From positions 1-13,299 of the forward strand of contig LT636171.1 in the NCBI GenBank assembly GCA_900128565.1: a stretch of DNA of 13,299 nt, read 5' to 3'. The DNA comes from Stramenopiles sp. TOSAG23-6 (taxonomy: Eukaryota; Sar). The position numbers and the translations under genes are program-made. This document shows positions 1 through 8,929 of this stretch, one piece after another; position 1 is the stretch's first letter; each line of letters opens with the position of its first letter. The notes below the pieces were generated by a model. That model made no database searches. It was not told the origin of the DNA and saw nothing but the letters and a program-made list of their open reading frames with translations.

Positions 1-1
1 C

Positions 2-3000
2 CTTGGAATTAAATCTGATTTAACAATACAAAATACGTCACCTCTTCATATGATTCGATGGCATCGTGTAATTGTGGATGAATCACATGCAATTAAAAAT
101 GTCGGTAATAAAATGTCCGAGGCATGTTGTAAATTAGAAAGTGATCGTCGTTGGTGTGTAACTGGTACTCCTTTCAATACTTCAACGAGTGACCTTGTAG
201 GACAATTAAAGTTTTTAAAAGTACATGGATTGGATGATCATCGTTTATGGGAACAAAGAGTTGAAAAGCCATGGGCGTCTTATAAATCTCGTGCTTCTCA
301 TAATGGTGGTATTGTCCCTCCTGGAGCCTTACTTTCTGTTTTAAAAAATACAATGGTACGACATGAAATGAAGCAAAAGTGGGGCCTGAAAAATGTTCGG
401 CAATTATTAACACTTCCACCAAAAATTGAAAGTTGTCGTGTGATTGAATGGGATGCGAATACTTTAGAGAAATATACTTCTTTACAAAAAGATGCATTTA
501 CAAAATTCAAAAAAATTAGAGATCAAGGTCCAAATGAAATTTCACGAAATACTTTTAAATTGTTGACTTTACTTCGATTGTTGAGACAATATTGTAGTTC
601 AGGTAGTCTTGCACCACCAACAGCATCTTCGACATCATCGGCAACACCTGTAACTAATGCAGCTCTTGAAAAACATCGAAGTAAAGAGTTAGTTTTAGAT
701 GAATTAGATAAATGTCCTATTTGTCATGATGATCAGACACTTCCTGCTGCACCAACAACATGCAAGCATTCATTTTGTTATGATTGTATTGCAGGATTAT
801 GTAATTCTTTCGAGGGTAAAGAAATTTCATGTCCGAAATGTCATGTCAAAATGAAAGGAATTAATCATATTCGACCAGTACGACTTACTCCTGCAGCAGA
901 AAAGAAAATAAAAGATGCTAATGATGCTAAAGTTGCCGCGAACAAACTCAATGTTGAGGATATGCTGAAACTACCAAAGATAAAGGCATTAATTGAGGAA
1001 CTAAAAATATTACGAGCAGCTGACTCTACTTCCAAAGTACTTATATTTAGTCAGTTTAAACATACACTAGAACACCTTAAACTCGCTCTGTCGGCATCTG
1101 GTTTTCAATATAGAACTCTCACCGGAGATATGACTTTGAAAAAACGAGCCAAAGCTCTGTCAGAATTCCAAAATGATCCACCAACAACTGTCTTCCTGTT
1201 GTCTATGAGAGCTGGTGCTGTAGGTATCAATCTAACTCAAGCAAATCATGTTTTTCTAATGGAACCGTGCATGAATCAAGCATTGGAAGATCAAGCAATA
1301 GGTCGTGTTCATCGAATCGGACAAAAACGAAATGTGAAAATTCGAAGATTTGTCATTTCTAAATCAATAGAGTCACGAATTCGTGCAATGGCAATTGCCA
1401 AAGTTGCAAAAGCCACAAAACATTCAAGTAACAAGTCAAAGAATTCTCCTGAAATTGCCGAGGAAGACATTTGGAGAAGTAAACTCAAAGTTGGCAATCA
1501 CGTAGATGCTCAAGAAAAAGGCGGGAAATGGTTGGAAGGTCGAGTCGTCAGTATAGTGGACAATAAATGCAAGATTCGTTTCCGAGGTTGGAAAGTGGGT
1601 GAAAATAAAGATACTTATGATGAAACCTTTGATCTTTCTAAACATATCGATTGTGATAAAATACAAAAAAAATATACCGTTGTCAAAAATTGGCGTAAAT
1701 ATATGAAGAATGGTGACTATGTAGAGTGTTATGACTCGGAGGATAAAAAATGGTATTGTCGAAGATTACGTAGTAGTCCATGTATGTTTAATTTTTTTTC
1801 AAATTTAATTTTTTTTTCGTACTAAATTTTGTACCTAACAATTTTTTAGATTTTTTTTGAAATATTTTTCCAAAATACATCAGATAACTCTGTTTATCTT
1901 TTTCTTGGAGGTAAAAATGGTGCTTCGTATGGTCGTATAACTTCTTCATGCGATTCCGATAGTATCCAACGTTTGGGTGTTAATCTTGATTTAGAAGAAG
2001 TAGAAGAAGGTAGGTTGAAGAATATTGCAGAAAGATTTATGGAAAAGGTAGAAAGAATGACAGACCGCGAAGCTTCAGCTAGAAGAAAATCTTCAGCGAG
2101 TCGTTTGTCTGTTGGATCAAAGTTTGCTGGTAGTGTTGTTTCAGATAAGCAAATGTTACGCCAAGAAGAATTTAATGGGTTATTTGATCCCGAATCAAGT
2201 TTTACACTACGCAATGTTGTAAGTGCTTCTTCAAAAGATAATATTTCAGTAAAAAAACAGACATTTGTTTCAGTTAAAGAAGCGCCTAAAGAATTACCGA
2301 AAAACGAAAATGTTCTTCAAAATAATGCTAGTCAAACATTGGAAAACCAAGATACTAAAATGCCAAAGAAAATTAATGTAAGTGGTAAGTTAAAATCATC
2401 TGATAATGAAAATGTAATATTGTGTGAATCATTAACAATTAAGTGTCCGGCGGATCTAAATGAAAATCGTTATTTACGTGTCGTTACATCAAATAGTATT
2501 GTTATGGTGACTCCTGTGCCAAAGGAAATCAAAGCGGGTGAAACATTTTGTATTGATGGACCACCGGGAAGTAATAAAGATGATATTCATATAACTAATT
2601 TTGAAATGAAGGAAAAAATGGATATTTGTTTGAATGCAGACCCAGAAATACGAAATATTATAAAAATACCCGTTGCTAATACCGCGAATGATAATACTCA
2701 TACAAAGAAAAGTACTATTATAAAGATACCAGTTGCCAACATCTCATCTAAAAACAAAAGCGAATCTGTACAGGAAAACATCTCATCTAAAAACAAAAGC
2801 GAATCCGTACAGGAAAACATCTCATCTAAAAACAAAAGCGAATCTGTACAGGAAACATTTTGTGTATGTAAAACGACCAACGGCAATGGTTTCTTCGTTG
2901 GATGTGAAGGCTGTGATGGTTGGTATCATCCAAAGTGTATTGGTCTTAGTGAGGATCAATGCTCAAACTTGAGTGATACGTGGCGTTGTCCTTCTTGTCC

Positions 3001-3499
3001 TCCATACAAACCGAAAACAACGTCAAAGAAACGGCGAAGGACTAGTATTGAAAAAGTTGTGACGGACAAAAAACAAAAGAAAAATCTCAATACTAAAACA
3101 AATGTTGATAATAATAATATTAAAGAGAATAAGTCTATTCTAAGTAATAAACAACCAAAAAGTCAAATTAAACAAAACGATAATGCCAATAGAAGAAAAC
3201 GACGAAACAGNTTCGATATAGCTGGTATTTTTAGTAGTATGACATCACCGACGAAGAAAACAAAACTTGACTTGAAAACACAAAATGTTCATGGAACACC
3301 AACTGCAGAAATGGAACTAATTCGAAATAGATCTTGGACTAAAGGTGAAGAAATTTGGTGTTTGTTCAATGGAAAAAGGTATGCTGCTGTTGTACTAAAT
3401 GTGGCACGTGCCGCTCTAGTAATACGATACAAATCAGATAGGGCGAAGGAAAAGATTCGGTGGAGCCAAGTTGGTACTCGAGTTACAAAGAAGAAATAA
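2..3499 (+). CDS. SNF2/RAD5-type helicase with RING, Tudor-like and PHD modules (5' partial)
   Basis: Probable chromatin-remodelling or post-replication-repair ATPase with ubiquitin-ligase activity, acting in the nucleus. The frame is open to the left edge, so the Walker A/P-loop region is missing. Seen in order: DESH box (77-88), VTGTPF motif III, a RING finger with CPIC...CKHSFCYDC...CPKC (713-841) lying between the two helicase lobes as in RAD5/HLTF/RAD16, then the C-terminal lobe (about 1031-1400) with QAIGRVHRIGQ (1292-1324). After it come two Tudor-like segments (about 1488-1650 and 1693-1930), a CP..L/VP..I..GETF module (2432-2563), a 13-residue repeat, a PHD finger (C-V-C...CEGC..WYH..C...W-R-C-P-S-C, 2861-2998) and a last Tudor-like segment (about 3335-3470). 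One intron is inferred at 1782-1883 (join 2-1781, 1884-3499), giving at least 1131 residues. Base 3211 is an N in an AGN codon (Ser or Arg). The family is sure; the exact orthologue is not. Confidence 0.93.
1782..1883 (+). other. Intron of the helicase gene, introner family member 1
   Basis: Donor GTATGT at 1782 and acceptor ACATCAG ending at 1883 join the two open frames in phase (codon T|AT), removing 102 nt that contain in-frame stops. A nearer TAG at 1849 does not keep the frame. The intron holds TTCGTACTAAATTTTGTACC followed by TAAC; its 1824-1841 segment is identical over 18 bases to part of the WD40-gene intron on the other strand. The CTAAC in the core may be the branch point. A TTTTCAAA segment near the donor is complementary to TTTTGAAA near the acceptor. 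Confidence 0.8.
2738..2854 (+). repeat. Three tandem 39-nt repeats inside the helicase coding region
   Basis: Three head-to-tail copies (2738-2776, 2777-2815, 2816-2854) encode NISSKNKSESVQE three times. Only one base differs between copies (GAATCTGTA versus GAATCCGTA), so the expansion is recent. The repeat lies just before the PHD finger, in a low-complexity linker that also repeats IIKIPVAN twice upstream. The length is a multiple of three, so copy number can change without a frameshift. Confidence 0.95.
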
Positions 3500-3635
3500 T
3501 CTATTTATACTTTTTTATTTTTATTGGTATTTAATAATTATGTTGAATGTACATATTATCTTTAGAATAGATATAATAAATATATATTTTATTTTGTACC
3601 TTGCAAACTTGCAAACTATTGCATTTTGTATCTAC

Positions 3636-4841
3636 TTATTTTTTGTATTTACCTGACGGACTTCGAGACTTCGATCTGTTACTATTCGTACTCCGTTTAC
3701 TAGATGGTTTACTTTCTCCACGCCTACTATTTGTCATTGGTTTGCCATATCGGCGACCACCATCAACCTTTCCTCTTCCCATTCGTTTTCTCATTCTATT
3801 TTGAGTTTTTTCATAACGCAATCTTATTTTTGTAGCTCGCTTCCTCCCAGAGTGCCCCCGAACAATTGATTGGATACTAGTTGCACAACTTGCTATATAT
3901 TCCTGTCTTAAAATTTTCTTTTTTTCCTCTCTCTGGATTCGTCTTCTTTTCAGTTCACGTTTTGCTTCATCACGCAAAAACTTTTGCCTTTGACAACTTT
4001 GGATTATTTTAGCCGCATTAGTGTATCGTATCCGTTTTTCCTTTGCATATTGTCTACCCATTTGACCCCGCCATATTCGTTGCAAAGAGGTTGCACCATA
4101 ATTGTCTTTTTCTATCTTTCTACGTTGGTGATACAGTTGTCTTTTCGTAAGATAAATACGCGCCACAACTTGTATTTGACGAGCTGCTTTTTCGTGCTGG
4201 ATACGTCGTTTTCTTCGAGCTTCTTTTCTTTGCTTTTCTTTTAAAAGGCGATTTTCATAATTTTCCCTCAGTTTTTCTAAGTGTCTAATTCTTTCTTGTG
4301 CCATATCAGCAGACTTTAGTGCTTTGGCATGCTGACGCCGTAAAGCTTCCATAGATGAATCATGGTAAACATCTGGAAAACCTAAAGTAAATGCTGATGT
4401 TCGACCTCTCCAAGAGGATTCTTGAATTTTCTTTAAAGTTGAGTATCCATTTCGAAGAGAAGGATCATTCATAAGTTGACGGTTTGTAGTTTGATACAAA
4501 GGGTGATTTATATTACCCGGAAGAGGTGTAGGGTTACCATAAGGTACCGGAGACTGGAAACCGAAGCTTGGAGAATTCAGTGAAGAACTACAAACTTCAT
4601 CACTCTCTGGTCTTCCTGATGATTTTGGGGTTGAGATAGTTAGAGCGCCTGGAATAGCAGGTAAATGGTTCTTTGACATTATCCTTTCAGATAACTATTA
4701 AAAAAGATACAGTTAGTATGGTAATCAAAGGAGACCTTCAATGATGTAAGTTGTAACTGTAGCTATTTTTTTTGACCTAAAAGAAGATTTTCCAGATTTT
4801 TCGTGATGTTTTCGTTTTGACTTTGTCTTCTTTTTGGCCAT
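3636..4841 (-). CDS. IQ-motif coiled-coil protein (calmodulin-binding type)
   Basis: A main exon beginning with ATG at 4679 encodes 347 residues. The N-terminal third is Ser/Pro-rich; then comes a long charged coiled coil (SSMEALRRQHAKALKSADM onward), then four IQ-like segments (ARQIQVVARIYLTKRQ, TSLQRIWRGQMGRQ, AKIIQSCQRQKFLR, TSIQSIVRGHSGRKR), and a basic Arg/Ser-rich tail. IQ motifs bind calmodulin or centrin-type light chains, so a cytoskeletal or basal-body role is possible but inferred. I propose an extra first exon, 4758-4841 (28 residues, MAKKKTKSKRKHH...), joined across an intron at 4695-4757 to exon 2 (3636-4694). This is in frame, gives 380 residues, and uses a textbook TACTAAC branch site. 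If that exon is wrong, the CDS is 3636-4679. The gene converges with the helicase gene, 136 bases stop to stop. Confidence 0.82.
4695..4757 (-). other. Predicted intron in the 5' part of the IQ-motif gene
   Basis: On the minus strand a perfect TACTAAC branch motif (4718 down to 4712) is followed by a T-rich tract and the acceptor TTTAATAG, ending at 4695. The only donor that keeps the frame with the upstream ATG at 4841 is GTTACA at 4757, giving a 63-nt intron. The donor is weak; the branch and acceptor are strong. The sequence shows none of the introner core motifs. If the donor is elsewhere, the intron may lie in the 5' leader instead. Confidence 0.55.
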
Positions 4842-4946
4842 TTTTCTCTCTCTCTCCGAGAAGGTTCTCTGTTGTCGGGTATAAATGTCTGTAGAAGACT
4901 TCAATTTAACAACTGCGGTACATTGCTTTATCTTCTTACAGAAACT
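4842..4946. promoter_or_regulatory. Short divergent promoter/5' leader region between the IQ and REEP genes
   Basis: Only 105 bases separate the two proposed ATGs (4841 on the minus strand and 4947 on the plus strand), so the genes probably share a promoter. A CT-dinucleotide run at about 4846-4856 reads as a GA run just upstream of the minus-strand ATG. No clear TATA box is seen. Confidence 0.4.
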
Positions 4947-5559
4947 ATGGATACTTTCAAGCAGCGCGTCAGCAAGCAATTGGATTCATTAAATGAAGTG
5001 TGTTATATTTGCTTGTATACGTCTTCTCGTGTTAAGTTTTTGTAAAGTATCCAGTTTTCACTCACACGTGCATCATTTCTTCATATTATAATTAACACAG
5101 GAACTTCATCAATATTCGGCTTTCCGATTCATGGAATACGCAACTGGTTTCCCAAAGATCTATGTTGCCCTCGTACTTAGTATTTTCGCATCGATGTTTT
5201 TATTTTTTGGTTTAGGTGATTCAGGACTCTGTAACCTTGTCGGTTTTATTTATCCAATGTTCATGTCATTCAAGGCTCTTGAGTCCGAAGAACCCATTGA
5301 TATTCAATGGTTGGCATATTGGATTATTTTCTCATTTTTTCTTCTGCTAGAAAACTTCCTCGAACTCCTATTGTTCTGGTTTCCCTTTTATTATGCATTT
5401 AAGATAGGTTTTCTTATATTTTGTTTGTTACCTGGTACTCGCGGAGCTTCGTTTGTGTTTCAAAATATTCTTCGGCCTTTATTGAAAGAGTTTTGTTCAA
5501 GTGTACGAATGTCTGAAGATACTAGTACTACTAATAATGATTCAAAAAAGGACAAATAA
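4947..5559 (+). CDS. DP1/Yop1/REEP5-like ER membrane-shaping protein (TB2/DP1/HVA22 family)
   Basis: Integral ER protein of the family whose hydrophobic hairpins bend tubular ER membranes. The body shows the family pattern: SGLCNLVGFIYPMFMSFKAL, then ESEEPIDIQWLAYWIIF, a hydrophobic ENFLELLLFWFPFYYAFK stretch, and FCLLPGTRGA..........ILRPLL. The exon with ATG at 5131 alone (142 residues) lacks the N-terminal helix of REEP5/Yop1. Upstream, an ATG at 4947 opens 17 codons (MDTFKQRVSKQLDSLNE) ending at a GTGTGT donor, and the ACACAG acceptor at 5100 continues in frame with ELHQYSAFRF. The joined 169-residue protein (4947-4997, 5101-5559) has the expected length and a polar N-terminal helix. An AATAAA lies just after the stop. 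The C-terminus is a polar Ser/Thr/Lys tail. The gene converges with the transporter gene, 104 bases stop to stop. Confidence 0.88.
4998..5100 (+). other. Predicted intron of the REEP/Yop1-like gene
   Basis: A GTGTGT donor and an ATTAACACAG acceptor (103 nt, phase 0), with a TTAAC branch-like motif close to the acceptor. Removing it joins two open frames and restores the N-terminus expected for the family. It carries none of the introner core motifs, so it is an ordinary intron. A second phase-0 donor, GTTAAG, downstream is possible but would add residues not expected from the family. Confidence 0.72.
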
Positions 5560-5590
5560 GTGTAATAAACTAGAAAAGAAAAAAATATTC

Positions 5591-5692
5591 ATTACTTTTA
5601 TATATCATCAGAGTTGGGTTTTGTCATCAAGATATTAAAATTATTGATTACTTTTATATATCATCAGAGTTGGGTTTTGTCGTCAAGATATT
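5591..5692. repeat. Direct repeat (46-bp units, 56-bp period) across the transporter stop codon
   Basis: Bases 5591-5636 and 5647-5692 match at 45 of 46 positions (CATC versus CGTC). On the minus strand the right-hand copy encodes the last codons of the transporter (...DDKTQL, stop). The left-hand copy repeats the same end and stop codon in its 3' untranslated region. It fills most of the 104-base gap between the convergent REEP and transporter genes. Confidence 0.95.
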
Positions 5693-7947
5693 TTTCGTCT
5701 TTCTTGTTATTATTCAAATCAATGCTCATTACACTTTCATCATCATTTACTGGATCGCAATGTTCAGGCATGTTTGTACACAATAACAATAATACGGCAA
5801 CAAATTGCTCTGCTGCAAGCACGAAATATCCTTCTCGAGCTCCACCAAACCAATAACCAGCTAAAGCAAACGTCAATGGACCAATAACTCCAGATACTCG
5901 ACCAAGTAAAGAAACGATGCCAAAGAAAAGTACAGCCTCTGAAGGAGGAACCATTAATTCTAGGACTGACTTTGATAAAACAATCATACTTGTAGATACT
6001 ATACCAAGAAATATTTGCAATAGTAAATATCCAATTGTTTGAAAACTGAGTGAGTTTTGCTCATTTGATATGATTATACATATAAGCGCACAGATGAATG
6101 CTAGAATATTAAAAAAGATAAAGATAAATTTTGTCGTCATCTCTCCTTGTGTCCATTTAGATGGAGCTAAATTTCGAAACATTTTATGTACTGCAAGTTG
6201 TCTGGACATCATTTTACCTTTTGAATCTATAATTTGTGTTTCAACAGTAGATTGTGATTTTGGCGAAGATGTATCTATTACAATTCGTACTTTTTCGAAA
6301 CGCTCAATGTTAGTATTAGGTGGAGCTGTACAGACGCCAATATCACCATCCTCATCATCTCTTTCAAACATATCAGAAGATTTTTGATGAGAATCTAGAT
6401 TTGAAGACATTTCACCAGAGTTTTGCATGGAAACATTATTATTATCATCATTAATATTAAATGGGGTACCATTTTCACTGAACATTGAAGTTATTGGGTT
6501 TCCTACATGGATTTCTTCTATGCAACTATCATCATTAGCATCTAATTCTGCATCTATTTTTCTAGGTACCATCCTCGGCCAACGCCAGTTTGGTGCGGCA
6601 ATTATGGAAATGATAGTAATAAAACAAGATAATTTGTTAATGAGAGCATACCAGATACATGTAGTTTCGGAGAAACCAATGTTTGCTCGAGCAAATACAA
6701 TGACATTATGGCTCATTGTTCCTATCACATCTCCATATATAAACATTGCAATCAAGACAAAGGCAAGATCTCTATCTTTACACACGCGGCGTAATGCCCA
6801 AAAACAAGAGCGTTTGTTCGCGTGCTTTGTCCTTGGTGTCCACGGAGATGAACTATTTCCCGTTAAATCTGAAATACTAATGTCAGACGTGTTAGATGCG
6901 GTCCTTTTATGTAATGTAGGCGTTTTCACTGTGTTTTTTTCATCCTCAAGATTTTCAACTCTCGATTCATTTCCGTTTCCTTCAGTTAAACTACTTTTAT
7001 CAACCATGGTTTCTATCTGATTAATATCGTTTACAGAAGCGGTACCTTTGTTCTTGAATTCTTGAGAAGAAAAGTCATCATCTAAATGAATTGATGTTTC
7101 ATCATCAAATGAATAATGATTTTGTGCAATTCCACCGTTGCGTGACTCACCTTCAAGGATATGCTCATCAAACTTTTGGAGAGAATACCACAGAGGTATT
7201 TGTGATACAATCCAAATAAGTCCACTCAATACTGCTGCAGTGTACATCAAAATGTGAAGAGTAACACCAAACAGTATTAAAAAAGCAAAGAAAAACAGAA
7301 AAAGCACAGAGCCCATATTACCTGTAGCTGAATTCAAAACGCAATTTTGATTAAACGGCGAACCTTCCGTAATAATGTAAAGAATACTGTTATTAAAATT
7401 TGAGGCTATACAATATAGGAGTAATACGAGAGCTAACCACGTACACATATATTCAGAAACATATTTTAAATTCGAAATTAGTTACGTACAAAATTTCGTA
7501 CGAAAAAAATAATTTGAAATTCATGATGAAAACGTACAGACTATAAAGATTATGTTTCTCGAGAGTACCAGGATCTAAAAGAAGTGGGAGAACACATGAA
7601 ACGATCCCAACGGTTGTCGAAAACAACATTAGAACATAACGCCGAACACCGAAAAAGTCGGCAGGGTACGACAAGAGTATTGTTAGCGTAATACCACCAA
7701 AGTATGCTCCTGCAGAAATTGCCGACCAAGCAGCTACTGTGTTTTCATTGCCTGGATAAACTTTCGAAAATTGATGGGAAAAGAATAGTGGCAAAAGAGA
7801 CCCAAATAATAATGTGTACCAAATATAAAATCCAAAATCAGTAAAAGCCCATTGTATTTCTAATGAGTTAAAATGTGATAGTGTATACCACGTTTTTACA
7901 GACTTTGATACATTCATTGGTGCTGCCCATGATAGACTATTACCCAT
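5664..7947 (-). CDS. UMF1/Atg22-like major facilitator transporter
   Basis: Polytopic membrane protein of the MFS branch that includes vacuolar Atg22, which exports amino acids released by autophagy. Family-like landmarks: IQWAFTDFGFYIWYTLL for the first membrane span, YPADFFGVRRY in the first cytosolic loop, the CIASNFNNSILY and TGNMGSVLFLFFF spans, DLAFVLIAMFIYGDVIGTMS at mid-protein, and LELMVPPSEAVLFFGIVSLL then GVIGPLTFALAGYWFGG near the end. There are about a dozen hydrophobic stretches. Two long acidic/Ser-rich loops (about 6850-7200 and 6150-6560) look cytosolic and could be phosphorylated. The first ATG is 7947 (MGNSLSW; the reading frame is closed by TGA a little upstream). One intron, about 7433-7541, is needed; the in-frame model gives 724 residues. 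Substrate and membrane are unknown here. Confidence 0.85.
7433..7541 (-). other. Intron of the transporter gene, introner family member 2 (donor uncertain)
   Basis: The acceptor GGTTAG ends at 7433. The donor that keeps the frame is GTCTGT at 7541 (codon A|CT), while the donor position that matches the other family members is GTACGT at 7537, which would shift the frame. The intron contains CGTTTTCATCAT (7534-7523), TTCGTACGAAATTTTGTACG with TAAC after it, and AATTTCGAATTT. The donor-side GAATTTCAAATTA can pair with TAATTTCGAATTT on the far side, and CGTAC with GTACG in the middle, so the RNA can fold as a long hairpin. TGTACGT occurs at both ends. Confidence 0.7.
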
Positions 7948-8236
7948 TTGCACCGGCGAGAGGAAAAGACACAATGTTACGAATCAAACTCAAATACTTC
8001 AAATTACTGCACGAGATTTGAATGAGTGTCTTATGTTCTTCTTATCATTTTGAATCTTTGTGAGTTAGTGAGAGAAGATGAAATTCATAGATTAAATCTA
8101 ATCAAAGATTGATATTATTGATATCAAAAATAACAGCTTTTTGATTGAATGTTTTTTTTAACGGATATTGGATATTAAAAGTTTAAAACTCAGCTCACAT
8201 TTATTTATTTAAAATTTGAAATTTCGGTGGATTTTT
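7948..8236. promoter_or_regulatory. Spacer between the transporter start and the ankyrin gene stop
   Basis: This 289-base AT-rich stretch must hold the transporter promoter and the end of the ankyrin transcript; both read on the minus strand. I see two short inverted repeats: TTCAAAT (7998-8004) with ATTTGAA (8016-8022), and TTGATAT (8109-8115) with ATATCAA (8121-8127). No open frame of note and no RNA gene were recognised. Confidence 0.35.
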
Positions 8237-8929
8237 TTAAATCATTGCCACAGGAGGCCATACTTTTAAACCATTATATTTTGGTATACTCATAATTTTT
8301 TTAATGGATACTCTCAATGATTCTTGGGTTTTCGGAGCAACCATTTTAAATAATTCTTTCTTTTGAATGTCAATGAGCCCTTTCGCAGCGTCTGCTGGGT
8401 CAATGTCACAGCATTTTAAGTTCGAAGAAAGTTCTAACATTTTTGCCGCTGTTTCAACCTGCTGAATGCTAGTAGCATCTAAAAGCGCACTAAGTTCTTT
8501 TTCTATTTTACTTATTTTTTGTCCAGAAATACCGTTTTCAGCCCAAAATCCGTCCTTGTTTTTTTGCTTACGGTCAGCCCCATATCTGAGTAGAACTTCA
8601 GAAGTCCAATAATAACCATACTCTCTTGTCATATGCAAGGCGCTTTGTCCCGTATTGTTTTTTAAACGAACATCAGCACCATTTACTAATAATTTCGTGC
8701 ATATCTCAGCTCGACCATTTTGGGCAGCTAACATTAGAGCTGAGTTACCAGTTTTGCAATCTTTCGCATTAATGAACCATAAACTTTTATCAGCACTATT
8801 GGGTTTCTTTTTGTCTAGAATTAGTTTGATACTTTCCCAACTTTTCATCCAACGAATTTGGGAGTGTAGTGTATTCACTTCATCATCCGTCCAATTGACA
8901 GCCTGTTTTTTGGGAACTATACAACCCAT
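8237..8929 (-). CDS. Small ankyrin-repeat protein with an MGC acylation-type N-terminus
   Basis: A single exon of 230 residues. The core holds ankyrin repeats: KTGNSALMLAAQNGRAEICT then LLVNGADV, followed by NNTGQSALHMTREYGYYWTS then LLRYGAD and KNKDGFWAEN. A degenerate half repeat may precede them. Ankyrin stacks bind protein partners; no catalytic domain is visible. The start MGCIVPKK has Gly2 and Cys3, the pattern of dual myristoylation and palmitoylation, so membrane anchoring (ciliary or plasma membrane) is a reasonable inference. The C-terminal third is helical and lysine-rich and matches nothing I know. It is divergent from the methyltransferase-like gene, with 226 bases between the starts. 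Confidence 0.82.
   Translation of the reverse strand: MGCIVPKKQAVNWTDDEVNTLHSQIRWMKSWESIKLILDKKKPNSADKSLWFINAKDCKTGNSALMLAAQNGRAEICTKLLVNGADVRLKNNTGQSALHMTREYGYYWTSEVLLRYGADRKQKNKDGFWAENGISGQKISKIEKELSALLDATSIQQVETAAKMLELSSNLKCCDIDPADAAKGLIDIQKKELFKMVAPKTQESLRVSIKKIMSIPKYNGLKVWPPVAMI

Noticed and set aside
1782-1849. A shorter helicase intron ending at the TAG at 1849
   Set aside because: Its length of 68 nt breaks the reading frame; the acceptor at 1883 keeps it.
3591-3600. ATTTTGTACC in an intergenic gap as a relic introner
   Set aside because: Only ten bases match the core, with none of the outer motifs, in AT-rich sequence; chance is likely.
4725-4979. 84-codon minus-strand frame as a separate small gene
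   Set aside because: It has no ATG before 4841 and ends in what looks like intron; the part after the ATG fits better as exon 1 of the IQ gene. It also overlaps exon 1 of the REEP-like gene on the other strand.
6427-7020. 197-codon open frame on the plus strand
   Set aside because: It lies fully antisense to the transporter loops and has no family features; it is a shadow of the real minus-strand gene.
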